The notes under the pieces: generated by a model | Told to the model about the DNA's origin: nothing | The model's database searches: none | Seen by the model: only the letters and a program-made list of their open reading frames with translations | Assembly (NCBI RefSeq): GCF_014645555.1 | Contig: NZ_BMLY01000003.1 | Span: 428,598-492,597 of the forward strand | DNA: 64,000 bases | Direction: 5' to 3' | From: Silvimonas amylolytica | Lineage (GTDB): Bacteria > Pseudomonadota > Gammaproteobacteria > Burkholderiales > Chitinibacteraceae | Shown: in pieces, positions 8,818 through 17,967 of the stretch | How positions within the stretch are numbered: the stretch's first letter is position 1 | Layout of the letters: each line of letters begins with the position of its first letter | Translations under genes and position numbers: made by a program

Positions 8818-9480
8818 TTACTTGTCTTTCAGGTACAACCCATCATCAAACGTCGCGACCCATTGCGGGAAATACACCACCAGCAAGGTCATGACAATGC
8901 CGGTGATAAACGCTTCTGGCCAGCCCATCAAGAAGTAATACGGCAGTTGTTCATCGGCCAGAAAGCCAAAGTCATACACGCCAGCCAGCGCGAGTAACCC
9001 GCAGGTCAACAGGCCTACCAGCCACATCGACAGCGCACCCGCGGCAAAACTGTTCACGAAAATGTACGTGAAGTAGTTGAGCGGCATTTTGTTTTGGGCA
9101 AAGCGCAGTAGCTGCCATGTCAACGTGGTGGGCACGGCCGCGACGATCAGCCAGGACAAACCCAGGCTGGCCCAGTTGCCATGGCCGTCGTAAATGTCTG
9201 CCGCCAGTGCCACAGCCAACCCAAGCCGGGCACGATCTGGCCCTGCAATCAGGGTCAGCGCTGCTGCGCCGATCAAATGAAAAGCCAGCCCCGGTTGCAG
9301 GCTGGCTTTCATCTGCCATGCCATCAGCACGACGACAATCCCGCCAAACCAGCAGGTCATTTCGGCTTGTGGCAGTTTCAACCAGGGAACCCGCACTGCG
9401 GAACGGATGAGCAGCGCGCCCGCGACCAGCCAGGCCGCGACCAGCCAGGATTGCGGAAAGTGGGCGGCGACGAGGTTCAT
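8818..9480 (-). CDS. CbiM-like energy-coupling factor permease (COG3235 type)
   Basis: 220 residues with about six hydrophobic segments. The middle carries GLAFHLIGAAALTLIAGPDRARLGLA and the fourth segment NYFTYIFVNSFAAGALSMW, as in the predicted ECF-type permeases related to the cobalt/nickel proteins CbiM/NikM. No CbiQ or CbiO partner is adjacent, so it may act alone or with distant partners. The N-terminal metal-coordinating Met-His motif of true CbiM is not obvious. A link to the cobalamin genes at the right end of the window is tempting but unsupported, since they are 50 kb away. Confidence 0.7.
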   Translation of the reverse strand: MNLVAAHFPQSWLVAAWLVAGALLIRSAVRVPWLKLPQAEMTCWFGGIVVVLMAWQMKASLQPGLAFHLIGAAALTLIAGPDRARLGLAVALAADIYDGHGNWASLGLSWLIVAAVPTTLTWQLLRFAQNKMPLNYFTYIFVNSFAAGALSMWLVGLLTCGLLALAGVYDFGFLADEQLPYYFLMGWPEAFITGIVMTLLVVYFPQWVATFDDGLYLKDK

Positions 9481-9493
9481 GGCCGCGATGACG

Positions 9494-10141
9494 TCACATC
9501 AAGCGGATGCGCCATTCACGATCAACCAGATCGGCCAGTTGCGTCAGCCGGCCATGAAAGAAATGCCCCACACCTGGTACGACGATCACCGGCAGTTGTT
9601 GCGGGCGTGCCCAATCGAACACGCGGTGCAGGTCGACGACTTCGTCCTGTTCGCCATGAATGATGATGGTGTCGGCTGGCACATCGGGGAAGGCCTGGCG
9701 CGTGACTGAAGGGCCAATCAGGATCATGCCCTGGACTTCATCATCGGTCAGGCGCTGGCGAAATTGCGATTGCACATAGGTGCCGAAAGAGAACCCGGAC
9801 AACACAAGACCGGCAACGCCCGGGTTTTCTGCCCGCGCATGTGCCAGCACGGCAGCCATGTCGTTGGGTTCTTCTTTACCGTAAGCATGCTCACCCTCAG
9901 AGTGACCCACGCCGCGCAGGTTAGGGCAGTAGGCCACGTAACCCAGGCGGGAGAGCGTCTTGGCCAGGGTGGTAACGATCTTGTTGGTGAACGTGCCGCC
10001 TTCGAGTGGGTTGGGGTGGGCGACCAGGGCAATGCCACGGGTTTCGGGCAGGGCAGATTCCAGTTTCAGGCATTCCAGCTGACCTGCCGGGCCGGTGATG
10101 CTGATGGTTTCGAAGGTGGGGGCTTTGCGGGGGCTGTTCAT
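9494..10141 (-). CDS. Alpha/beta hydrolase
   Basis: 215 residues of the alpha/beta hydrolase fold, resembling the short COG2945-type hydrolases. The nucleophile elbow is GFSFG (about residue 104), the oxyanion-region block is AHPNPLEGG near residues 41-49, the acid lies in HGEQDEVVD and the histidine in VPGVGHFFHG. The substrate is unknown; the small size and the N-terminal beta strands fit a soluble esterase. It ends 13 bp from the start of the CbiM-like gene and may share a transcript with it. Confidence 0.85.
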   Translation of the reverse strand: MNSPRKAPTFETISITGPAGQLECLKLESALPETRGIALVAHPNPLEGGTFTNKIVTTLAKTLSRLGYVAYCPNLRGVGHSEGEHAYGKEEPNDMAAVLAHARAENPGVAGLVLSGFSFGTYVQSQFRQRLTDDEVQGMILIGPSVTRQAFPDVPADTIIIHGEQDEVVDLHRVFDWARPQQLPVIVVPGVGHFFHGRLTQLADLVDREWRIRLM

Positions 10142-10220
10142 TTTTCTGGCTGCACCGGGGCACGGGGGAGGGTTGTATTTTAGCCTGGGGATCTGGTGGT
10201 TTGCTTGGGTGGCTTAAACC

Positions 10221-10283
10221 GGGACCCTCGTTGGCGCCGGACAGCGTAGTCATTTCTGACCGATGCCAGACCGAGAGGGTCCC
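10221..10283. repeat. Inverted repeat between two minus-strand genes
   Basis: GGGACCCTC at 10221-10229 is matched by GAGGGTCCC at 10275-10283, a perfect 9-bp inverted repeat with a 45-base spacer. It lies directly after the DUF1501 stop in the direction of transcription and before the alpha/beta hydrolase. It could be a long-loop terminator or a processing site; no T-run follows, so its role is uncertain. Confidence 0.4.
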
Positions 10284-10287
10284 AAAA

Positions 10288-11496
10288 TCACACCAGTTTT
10301 ATATCCACCGGCTTCACGCCCGGAAAAACCGCCTCCACCTGCTGCCCGTTAAACCCGTACATATGCGTGAACATGCCGCCGAGCATGGCGCGGTAGTCGT
10401 TCAGCACTGGCCAGTCACGGTTCTGGAACAGTTTGGGGATAGAAACTTCCTGCTGCTCACCCGCAATTTGTCCGCCATGGATGCCGCCACCCAGCACCCA
10501 GTACACGCTGCCATGGCCGTGGTCGGTGCCTTTGTTGCCATTCTCGCGGAAGGTACGGCCGAATTCAGAGACCACCACCACCACGGTTTTTGACCAGGCA
10601 TCGCCGGATTCCTGCGCGAATGCCGCCAGACCCTTGCCCAGATTATTGAGATTGGCAGCGAGTGCGCCGTTGGTATTGCCCTGATTCACGTGCGTGTCCC
10701 AGCCGCCGACGTCCACAAACCCTAGCCGATATTGCTCGCGCATCAAGCGGCCCATGCGGCGGGCCTGGTCTTCAAAACCACGTGTAGAGACGGCCCCACG
10801 GTTGGCGGCGGTCATTTCGTCTTGCAGCATTTTGGCGACGCCCTGCCGCAGATCCAGCCCTTCTTTTACTTGCGGGCCCAGCGGATGATTGTCGTACATC
10901 GCCGCCAGGAGTTTTGATTGCCGGTCATCAAACGGCGCGCGATTGGCGTCTTGCAAAGCCACATTGGGAATGCTGATCGGGCCGGCGCAACAGACGGGCA
11001 ATGTGCCGGTGAAAGAGATAGCCGGCACGCCCTGGATTTGCTGGGCCAGGCGGTTCATGAAACCACTTTGGTAATTGCGATGGCCGCTGGTGGGCTGGCC
11101 CAGTTCAATGCTGTCTTGAGTCTCGAAATGACTGCGGGTCAGATCATCCGTCCCGGCAAAAGGCACGAAGGCGATTTCTGAACGTTGCCACAACGGGTAG
11201 AGCGAGTCTTTCAACGCCGGGTGCAGGCCCCAATCGTTGCTCAGTGGCAGGGCGTCGGTTTTGCTGATGGCAATATTGGGGCGCACGCTGTAATAGTCGG
11301 CGCTGCTCACCGGTACCAGCAAACTGGTGGCGTCATAGCCACCGCGTAAAAACACCAGCAAAAAGCGGGTGTCCGTATTGCTGGTTGCGGCAAACAGCTT
11401 GCCTGACCAGGTCAGCGTACTGGCAGCCGCACCGGCTCCCAGCCATTGCAAAAGACGGCGGCGGTCGGCCTGAAACTCATCGTGGTGATCAGTCAT
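10288..11496 (-). CDS. DUF1501 exported protein (Tat signal)
   Basis: 402 residues of the DUF1501 family, which is distantly related to sulfatases/alkaline phosphatases. The N-terminus has consecutive arginines followed by a hydrophobic stretch (RRRLLQWLGAGAAAS), a plausible twin-arginine signal peptide. Conserved blocks include FLRGGYDATSLLVP and the metal-site-like VGGWDTHVNQG and VVVSEFGRTFRENG near the C-terminus. The start overlaps the end of the DUF1800 gene by 8 bp; the two families nearly always occur together and probably work as one exported system of unknown substrate. Confidence 0.9.
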   Translation of the reverse strand: MTDHHDEFQADRRRLLQWLGAGAAASTLTWSGKLFAATSNTDTRFLLVFLRGGYDATSLLVPVSSADYYSVRPNIAISKTDALPLSNDWGLHPALKDSLYPLWQRSEIAFVPFAGTDDLTRSHFETQDSIELGQPTSGHRNYQSGFMNRLAQQIQGVPAISFTGTLPVCCAGPISIPNVALQDANRAPFDDRQSKLLAAMYDNHPLGPQVKEGLDLRQGVAKMLQDEMTAANRGAVSTRGFEDQARRMGRLMREQYRLGFVDVGGWDTHVNQGNTNGALAANLNNLGKGLAAFAQESGDAWSKTVVVVVSEFGRTFRENGNKGTDHGHGSVYWVLGGGIHGGQIAGEQQEVSIPKLFQNRDWPVLNDYRAMLGGMFTHMYGFNGQQVEAVFPGVKPVDIKLV

Positions 11497-13012
11497 ACAT
11501 GAACTCCGGAGACGAGAGCAGCAGCATGTTCCATTCCTGCTGCGAGTTAGCCTGAGACAGCGCGTTGCGCGTATTGGCGGTGACGTAGGGGTCGAACACC
11601 TGGTAGTACAGCCGATTGGTCAGCATGGGAAAGCCGCTGCCTTTGGTGCCATCCTGCAGGTCAAACAATCCGGCATTGCCAGAACCAATGGCACGGGCAA
11701 TTTCAAAGCGTTTGACCAACTGGCCAGAACTGGACCAGGCCTCTGCTGTCAGTGGGTAGCCATCGGGCGTGAGCCGGCCATAAAGGGGCTCGCCCAAGCC
11801 GTACAGCCAGTTGATTTCAGGGCGCAGATTGGTGATCTGGCGGCCGTCATACGCGAGGCGCAAGGCACTCAGCGTGTAGGCCATCGGGTCTTTGAATTGC
11901 TGACCCAAAGAAGCGTTGAAATTCCGGCTTGTCAGCAACGTTTTGAGTACCGCGGCTATATCGCCATCGGTACGTTGCCAGGTCCGCGCCATGTCATCGA
12001 CCACGCTCTCTGGCGGCGTTTGTGCCATGAAGTATGTTGCGATCCGGCGGCTGACAAAGTGCGCGGTGGCGCTCTGGCTGGCCAGAAGCGCGGCCACCTG
12101 GTTGATCTCGGCAAAGCCTCTGCCGGCAATGTTCTGTCCGAGGAATGTCTTGTTGCCGAAGTCATGCCGCTGCGGGTTGAACTCAAACGCGCCATCGCGC
12201 ACCAGCAAGGGCATCAAGTCTGGCTTCACCCGGGGGTTGTCAGCGTTGTAGTTCACCCCCAGGCCCGTGAGGATGCGCGCCAGTTCTTGTACATCTTGCT
12301 GGCTGTAACCGCTGCCCACGCCCATGGTGTGAAGTTCCATGATTTCGCGGGCGTAGTTTTCATTGATGCGGCCGACAGCATTCTGGGCGTTATCCAGATA
12401 CACCAGCATGGCGGGACTCTCCATGGTCGCTGTCAACAGATCGCGAAAGTGGCCCAACGCATGCGGCCTGATGGCGCTTTCTTCGTAATCCGGAATGAGC
12501 GTGCGCAGATTGTTTTTGCCACCAAACACGCTGAAATGGTTCAGCCAGAACCAGGTCATGCGCTCTTGCAACTGATCGGGTGAATACAGCGCACGCAGCA
12601 AATGGCGCTGCATGGCCTGGTTGAGGGTGCTGTTACCTAGCTCGTTACGCGCTTTTTGCAGTGTTTGTTTGTCATCGTCCGTTGCCGCATTCTTTTGTTG
12701 CTCGTTCAGCATGCGGTACTGTGCTTCGTAGTTCAGTGGCGTTTGACGGGTGATATCCAGCACGGCGATTTGTTGTTTGACGGCGGCAGGAAGGCGCTCA
12801 TCGCCTTGCGGGTGCAGTTGTTCATCCAGGTAGCCGTTGCGGCCTAGTTGATGAAAGCGGGCGACGGTGGCGGCATCCACGCCCCAGGTTACCCGTTGCA
12901 GCCAGTCCAGATCGGGCTGCGACAGCGTGATGCCGGCATCGGCAGCCAGCACCGGGCCGCTGATGAGCGCAAGGGCAAGTGCCAGCGAAGGCAACGGGTG
13001 GGTCAAGGGCAT
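11489..13012 (-). CDS. DUF1800 exported protein
   Basis: 507 residues with a Sec signal peptide at the start (LPSLALALALISGPVLAAD). DUF1800 landmarks are visible: RLTWG-like RVTWGVDAATVARF, MTWFWLNHFSVF, NYAREIMELHTMGVGSGYSQQDVQE and the C-terminal WSSSGQLVKRFE. I chose the ATG at 13012 because AAGGA lies about 9 bases upstream and the signal peptide then has normal length. The protein is periplasmic or surface exposed; function unknown. It is the first gene of a two-gene operon with DUF1501. Confidence 0.9.
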   Translation of the reverse strand: MPLTHPLPSLALALALISGPVLAADAGITLSQPDLDWLQRVTWGVDAATVARFHQLGRNGYLDEQLHPQGDERLPAAVKQQIAVLDITRQTPLNYEAQYRMLNEQQKNAATDDDKQTLQKARNELGNSTLNQAMQRHLLRALYSPDQLQERMTWFWLNHFSVFGGKNNLRTLIPDYEESAIRPHALGHFRDLLTATMESPAMLVYLDNAQNAVGRINENYAREIMELHTMGVGSGYSQQDVQELARILTGLGVNYNADNPRVKPDLMPLLVRDGAFEFNPQRHDFGNKTFLGQNIAGRGFAEINQVAALLASQSATAHFVSRRIATYFMAQTPPESVVDDMARTWQRTDGDIAAVLKTLLTSRNFNASLGQQFKDPMAYTLSALRLAYDGRQITNLRPEINWLYGLGEPLYGRLTPDGYPLTAEAWSSSGQLVKRFEIARAIGSGNAGLFDLQDGTKGSGFPMLTNRLYYQVFDPYVTANTRNALSQANSQQEWNMLLLSSPEFMYD

Positions 13013-13442
13013 GGATCGATATCCTTGCAAAACCTGGGATGAGCGCTTGTTTTATGCCTGTTCAACGTATTTACCCGATAGTGCGATGACCAGCGCCTGT
13101 AACCATGCGTATGTACAGTTGTCGATTTCCCCGTCCGGCAGGGCTGGTGCGGCGCAACAACGGGCTGCCAACCCGCATCTACAATAAGAACGCCATCTCG
13201 CCAGCGCCTTTACACATTTTTTACTTTTGGCTAACCCTGGCTTAAGTCAATTTCCGGCAGACTTGCCGCCGTGGCTGTTTGTTACGTTGGAGCAGGAGGG
13301 GTGTGACGGGATCGTGCACAGATGCTGACGTTGAAACAGCGGCCCGCGCAAATTCATCCGCCAGTTGCCTGTGTTCCAGCCCCAGGCGGTGGCCCGACAA
13401 GACCTGACCGATCAGCCGTACCGGATAAAAACTGGATTTCCC
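13013..13442. promoter_or_regulatory. Divergent intergenic region before the RND efflux operon
   Basis: 430 bp without a credible gene. It must hold promoters for the minus-strand DUF1800 operon and the plus-strand efflux operon. Two TTTAC elements at 13209-13213 and 13220-13224 (GTAAA on the minus strand) are spaced exactly 11 bp apart, one helical turn, as in direct-repeat sites of OmpR-family response regulators. No regulator gene is adjacent. I see no clear terminator or consensus -35/-10. Confidence 0.35.
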
Positions 13443-14759
13443 ATGTCTGCAGACCCGCATCAGCCCGCTTCCGTTTCTTATGATCCCACTCCGCGTCGCC
13501 GCCGCGTCTGGCCCTGGCTCCTGGCAGGTGTCGTCGTGATTGTTGCTGGCGGTTATTTCATTATGCATGCCAAACCCGGCGCGGCTGCGCAGGCCGGTGG
13601 TGGACGCCGCGGTGGCATGGGCCCCGGTGGCGCGCCCATGCCGGTGCAGGCACGCAAGGTGATCGCAGGCGACCTGAACGTTTACTTGACTGGCCTGGGT
13701 ACGGTCACACCAGCCAATAACGTTACCGTGCACAGCCGTGTGGATGGCCTGTTGCAGAAGGTGTTCTTTACCGAAGGCCAGGTTGTGAAAGAAGGGCAGG
13801 TGCTGGCCCAGATTGACCCCGCGCCGTTTGCGGTGGCCGTCGCGCAGGCCGAGGGTCAACTGGTGCGCGATCAGGCCCAGTTGTTGGGAGCGCAACAGGA
13901 TTTGACCCGTTATCAGACGCTGCTGACGCAAGAGTCCATCAGCAAGCAACAGGTTGATCAGCAAACTGCACTGGTCAAGCAGTATCAGGGCACAGTAAAA
14001 GCCGATCAGGCTGCCGTGGATAGCGCCAGACTGCAGCTGTCCTACACCCGTGTAACCGCACCGGCGCCGGGGCGCGTTGGTTTGCGGCAGGTTGATCCAG
14101 GCAACATGATTCACGCCACCGATACCAACGGCCTGGTGATCATCAACCAGGTTACGCCTATCTCCGTACTGTTTACGATTCCGGAAACCACGCTTCCGGG
14201 CGTGCTGGCACAACTGAACAAGGGCAACACGCTGGCAGTGGATGCGTTTGATCGTGGCCAGCAAATCAAACTGGCCAGCGGCAAGCTACTCACGGTAGAT
14301 AACCAGATTGATACCACCACGGGCACGCTCAAACTCAAGGCCTCGTTTGCCAATGAAAATGGTTCGCTCTTCCCCAATCAGTTTGTGAACGCCCGTTTGC
14401 TGGTCGAAACCCGGCATGACGCCACCCTGATCCCGAGCGCTGCGGTACAGCGCGGTACCAGCGGCACGTTTGTGTTTGTGGTGGGGCAGGATCAAGCGGT
14501 AGAAGCACGGCCGATCAAGCTGGGTCCGGTGGACGGCGAAAACGTTGGCGTCGAATCTGGCCTGAAGCCCGGTGAGGTGGTGGTGATTGATGGCGGTGAC
14601 AAGCTCAAGGATGGTTCGCAAGTTGAGGTGATCTCGCCCAATGCCAGCGGTGTGGCCAGTATGAAGCCCCATGCCCGCAATGGCAGCTGGGCACACGGCA
14701 AACGTGCCAGCGGTGCAAGTGGCGCCTGGCGACACAAGCAAAGCCAGAGTCAGGAGTAA
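13443..14759 (+). CDS. mdtA: RND efflux periplasmic adaptor (MdtA-like membrane fusion protein)
   Basis: 438 residues. A basic N-terminus (PRRRRVWPW) precedes a membrane anchor at about 21-42, then a Gly-rich linker, the lipoyl/barrel-sandwich halves, a coiled-coil hairpin around residues 125-190 and the C-terminal beta domains. VTVHSRVDGLL and FTEGQVVKEGQVLAQIDPAPF are typical adaptor motifs. I start at ATG 13443; the open frame extends further to a TTG but without homology. It bridges the inner-membrane RND pumps encoded next and the outer-membrane factor. The order matches mdtABC plus a NodT-type factor. Confidence 0.9.
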   Translation: MSADPHQPASVSYDPTPRRRRVWPWLLAGVVVIVAGGYFIMHAKPGAAAQAGGGRRGGMGPGGAPMPVQARKVIAGDLNVYLTGLGTVTPANNVTVHSRVDGLLQKVFFTEGQVVKEGQVLAQIDPAPFAVAVAQAEGQLVRDQAQLLGAQQDLTRYQTLLTQESISKQQVDQQTALVKQYQGTVKADQAAVDSARLQLSYTRVTAPAPGRVGLRQVDPGNMIHATDTNGLVIINQVTPISVLFTIPETTLPGVLAQLNKGNTLAVDAFDRGQQIKLASGKLLTVDNQIDTTTGTLKLKASFANENGSLFPNQFVNARLLVETRHDATLIPSAAVQRGTSGTFVFVVGQDQAVEARPIKLGPVDGENVGVESGLKPGEVVVIDGGDKLKDGSQVEVISPNASGVASMKPHARNGSWAHGKRASGASGAWRHKQSQSQE

Positions 14760-14847
14760 CGACCATGCCCGGATACCTGTACCCACAGCGTGATCCGGGC
14801 TTCGCTGTGCTTGCCATGCTGCCCCTGGGCCTGTTCGAGAATTCCGT

Positions 14848-17800
14848 ATGAATCCATCACGTTTGTTTATCTTGCGCCCTGTGGCCACCAGTTTGTTGAT
14901 GGTTGCCATCTTGCTGGCCGGCCTTGTGGCCATGCGCTTTTTGCCGATTTCCGCTTTGCCGGAGGTCGACTACCCGACCATCCAGGTGGTCACGCTGTAT
15001 CCCGGGGCCAGCCCGGATGTCACGACGTCGTCCATTACCGCACCGCTGGAACGCCAGTTTGGCCAGATGCCTGGCCTCTCCCAGATGTCCTCCGTGAACT
15101 CAGGTGGTGCATCGGTCATTACGCTGCAGTTTGATCTCTCGCTGGGGCTGGACGTCGCGGAGCAAGAAGTCCAGGCCGCCATCAATGCCGCCAGTAACTT
15201 GCTGCCCACTGATCTGCCCATGCCGCCGATCTACAGCAAGGTGAATCCGGCTGATACGCCGATCATGACGCTGGCGATTACCAGCGGCACCATGACGCTA
15301 CCCAAGGTCGAAGACCTGGTGGATACCCGTCTGGCACAGAAAATCTCGCAAGTTCCGGGCGTCGGTCTGGTCAGTTTGTCTGGCGGCCAACGCCCGGCTG
15401 TACGCATTCAGGCCAATCCTAGGCAACTGGCGTCGTATGGTCTCAATATTGAGGACGTGCGGACTGCCATCAGCAATGCCAATACCAATCAGGCCAAGGG
15501 TAGTTTTGATGGCCCGATGCGTGCTTCCACCATTGATGCAAACGACCAGCTGAAGAACGCTGCCGAATACAACAGCCTTGTGTTGGCCTACAAGAATGGG
15601 GCAGCGATCCGGTTATCGGATGTGGCGACGATCGTGGATGGCGCAGAGAACTCGCGCCTTGCCGCCTGGGCCAACGACAAACCGGCCATTTTGTTGAACA
15701 TCCAGCGTCAGCCAGGCGCCAACGTTATTCAGGTCGTCAACAATATCAAAAAGCTGTTGCCCAGCTTGCAGGCCACGTTGCCGGGCGCGGTAGAGGTACA
15801 GATTCTGACCGATCGCACGACCACCATTCGCGCCTCGGTCACCGACACTGTCTATGAATTGCTGCTGGCCATCGTGCTCGTGGTGCTGGTGATCTTTGTA
15901 TTCCTGCGCAATGTCTCTGCGACGGTCATCCCCAGTGTGGCGGTACCGCTGTCGCTGGTCGGCACGTTTGGCGTGATGTACATGTGCGGGTTCTCGATCA
16001 ACAACCTGACGTTGATGGCGCTGACCATTGCCACGGGTTTTGTGGTCGACGACGCCATTGTCATGATCGAGAACATTGCGCGGTATATCGAAGAGGGTGA
16101 GGAACCCATGACGGCTGCGCTCAAGGGCGCAGAGCAGATTGGCTTTACGATTATCTCGCTGACGTTCTCGCTGATCGCGGTATTGATTCCGCTGTTGTTC
16201 ATGGGCGATGTGGTTGGCCGGTTGTTCCGGGAGTTCGCCATTACGCTGGCGGTGTCGATTCTGATCTCCGCCGTGGTATCGCTGACGCTGACGCCCATGA
16301 TGTGCGCGCGTTTGCTCAAGCACGTACCGGAAGAAAAACAAGGCCGGTTCTATCACGGCGTTGGTGCGTTTTTTGATCGTGTGATTGCGCAGTACGGCAG
16401 GTGGTTGACCTGGGTACTGGATCGGCAGCGCCTGACGCTGGCGGTTGCTGTCGGTACGGTGGTGCTGACCGGCCTGTTGTATGTGTTCGTCCCCAAGGGG
16501 TTTTTCCCGGTGCAAGACACTGGCGTGATCCAGGGTATTTCAGATGCGTCGCAGTCAGTTTCGTTTGAAGCCATGTCGGCCCGGCAGCAACAACTGGCTG
16601 ATGTGATTCTGAAAGATCCGGATGTGGATTCGCTGACGTCGTTTATTGGTGTCGATGGCACCAACGCCACGCTGAACAGCGGCCGCATGCTGATCAACCT
16701 CAAACCGCATGATCAGCGCTCGTCGTCGGCCAGCGAGATTATTCGTCGCCTGCAACCAGAAGTGGCCAAGGTGCAGGGGATTTCGCTCTTCATGCAGCCC
16801 GTGCAGGATTTGACGATTGAAGACCGCGTGGCACGCACGCAATACCAGTTCACGCTGCAAACGGCGGATATCAACGAGCTTTCTACCTGGGTGCCCAAGC
16901 TGGTCGACAAATTGTCGGCACTGCCGCAACTGGCGGATGTCGCCAGCGATATGCAGGACAAAGGTTTGCAAGCCTATGTCGATATTGATCGCGATGCTGC
17001 CGGGCGCCTTGGCATTACCCCCGCCGCGATTGATAACGCGCTGTACAGCGCCTATGGCCAGCGCATGGTCTCGACCATCTACACGCAAGCCAACCAGTAC
17101 CGCGTGATTCTGGAGGCGTCGCCAGATCAGGCCATTGGCCCGCAATCACTCAATGATTTGCACGTTGCGGGTACCAACGATGTGCAGGTGCCATTGTCGG
17201 CTGTTGCGCGCGTGGTGGAGCAGAACACACCGCTGGTGATCAACCATCTGGCGCAGTTCCCGTCCGCCACCGTGTCATTTAACCTCGCTTCGGGCGCATC
17301 GTTGGGCGAGGCGGTACAGATGATCGACCAGGCCGAGAAAGAAATCGGCATGCCGATTTCCATCGCCACCAGCTATCAAGGCGCAGCGCTGGCCTTCCGT
17401 GCGGCGCTCTCCAATGAGTTGTGGCTGATTCTGGCTGCCATCGTGACCATGTACATCGTGCTGGGCGCGCTCTACGAGAGTTACATTCACCCGATCACCA
17501 TTCTCTCGACACTGCCATCGGCCGGGATCGGCGCGCTGCTGGCGCTGCTGCTGGCGCGCACAGACCTCTCAGTCATTGCCATCATCGGTATTGTGCTGCT
17601 GATTGGTATCGTCAAGAAAAACGCCATCATGATGATCGACTTTGCCCTGCAGGCAGAGCGCGATGAAGGCAAGGCCCCGCGTGAGGCCATTTACCAGGCA
17701 TGTCTGTTGCGATTCCGTCCGATTCTGATGACAACCATGGCCGCTTTGCTGGGGGCCTTGCCGCTGATGCTGGGTACCGGCGTGGGTGCAGAATTGCGTC

Positions 17801-17967
17801 ACCCGCTGGGCGTGACCATGGTCGGCGGTCTGCTGGTCAGCCAGTTGCTCACACTGTTTACCACCCCGGTGATTTACCTGTGGTTTGATCGTGTCAGTGG
17901 CCGTTTCCGCGACTGGAAGGCCCGCCGTAATGGCCAGGTGCCGACGCCTTCGACGGACGTGCGCTGA
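14848..17967 (+). CDS. mdtB: RND efflux pump, MdtB-like subunit
   Basis: 1039 residues, standard RND length with twelve membrane segments and two large periplasmic loops. It begins [15 protein letters not shown] as in MdtB. The proton-relay aspartate pair is in [13 protein letters not shown] of segment 4, and the segment-10 region has [15 protein letters not shown]. MdtB forms a heterotrimer with MdtC, which is encoded immediately downstream and overlaps by one base (TGATG). MdtABC pumps export novobiocin, bile salts and other amphiphiles in enterobacteria; the substrate here is inferred. Confidence 0.92.
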   Translation: MNPSRLFILRPVATSLLMVAILLAGLVAMRFLPISALPEVDYPTIQVVTLYPGASPDVTTSSITAPLERQFGQMPGLSQMSSVNSGGASVITLQFDLSLGLDVAEQEVQAAINAASNLLPTDLPMPPIYSKVNPADTPIMTLAITSGTMTLPKVEDLVDTRLAQKISQVPGVGLVSLSGGQRPAVRIQANPRQLASYGLNIEDVRTAISNANTNQAKGSFDGPMRASTIDANDQLKNAAEYNSLVLAYKNGAAIRLSDVATIVDGAENSRLAAWANDKPAILLNIQRQPGANVIQVVNNIKKLLPSLQATLPGAVEVQILTDRTTTIRASVTDTVYELLLAIVLVVLVIFVFLRNVSATVIPSVAVPLSLVGTFGVMYMCGFSINNLTLMALTIATGFVVDDAIVMIENIARYIEEGEEPMTAALKGAEQIGFTIISLTFSLIAVLIPLLFMGDVVGRLFREFAITLAVSILISAVVSLTLTPMMCARLLKHVPEEKQGRFYHGVGAFFDRVIAQYGRWLTWVLDRQRLTLAVAVGTVVLTGLLYVFVPKGFFPVQDTGVIQGISDASQSVSFEAMSARQQQLADVILKDPDVDSLTSFIGVDGTNATLNSGRMLINLKPHDQRSSSASEIIRRLQPEVAKVQGISLFMQPVQDLTIEDRVARTQYQFTLQTADINELSTWVPKLVDKLSALPQLADVASDMQDKGLQAYVDIDRDAAGRLGITPAAIDNALYSAYGQRMVSTIYTQANQYRVILEASPDQAIGPQSLNDLHVAGTNDVQVPLSAVARVVEQNTPLVINHLAQFPSATVSFNLASGASLGEAVQMIDQAEKEIGMPISIATSYQGAALAFRAALSNELWLILAAIVTMYIVLGALYESYIHPITILSTLPSAGIGALLALLLARTDLSVIAIIGIVLLIGIVKKNAIMMIDFALQAERDEGKAPREAIYQACLLRFRPILMTTMAALLGALPLMLGTGVGAELRHPLGVTMVGGLLVSQLLTLFTTPVIYLWFDRVSGRFRDWKARRNGQVPTPSTDVR

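Noticed and set aside
15613-16515. A minus-strand frame within mdtB
   Set aside because: Antisense shadow of an RND pump gene; its His/Gln/Arg-rich translation is typical of such shadows.
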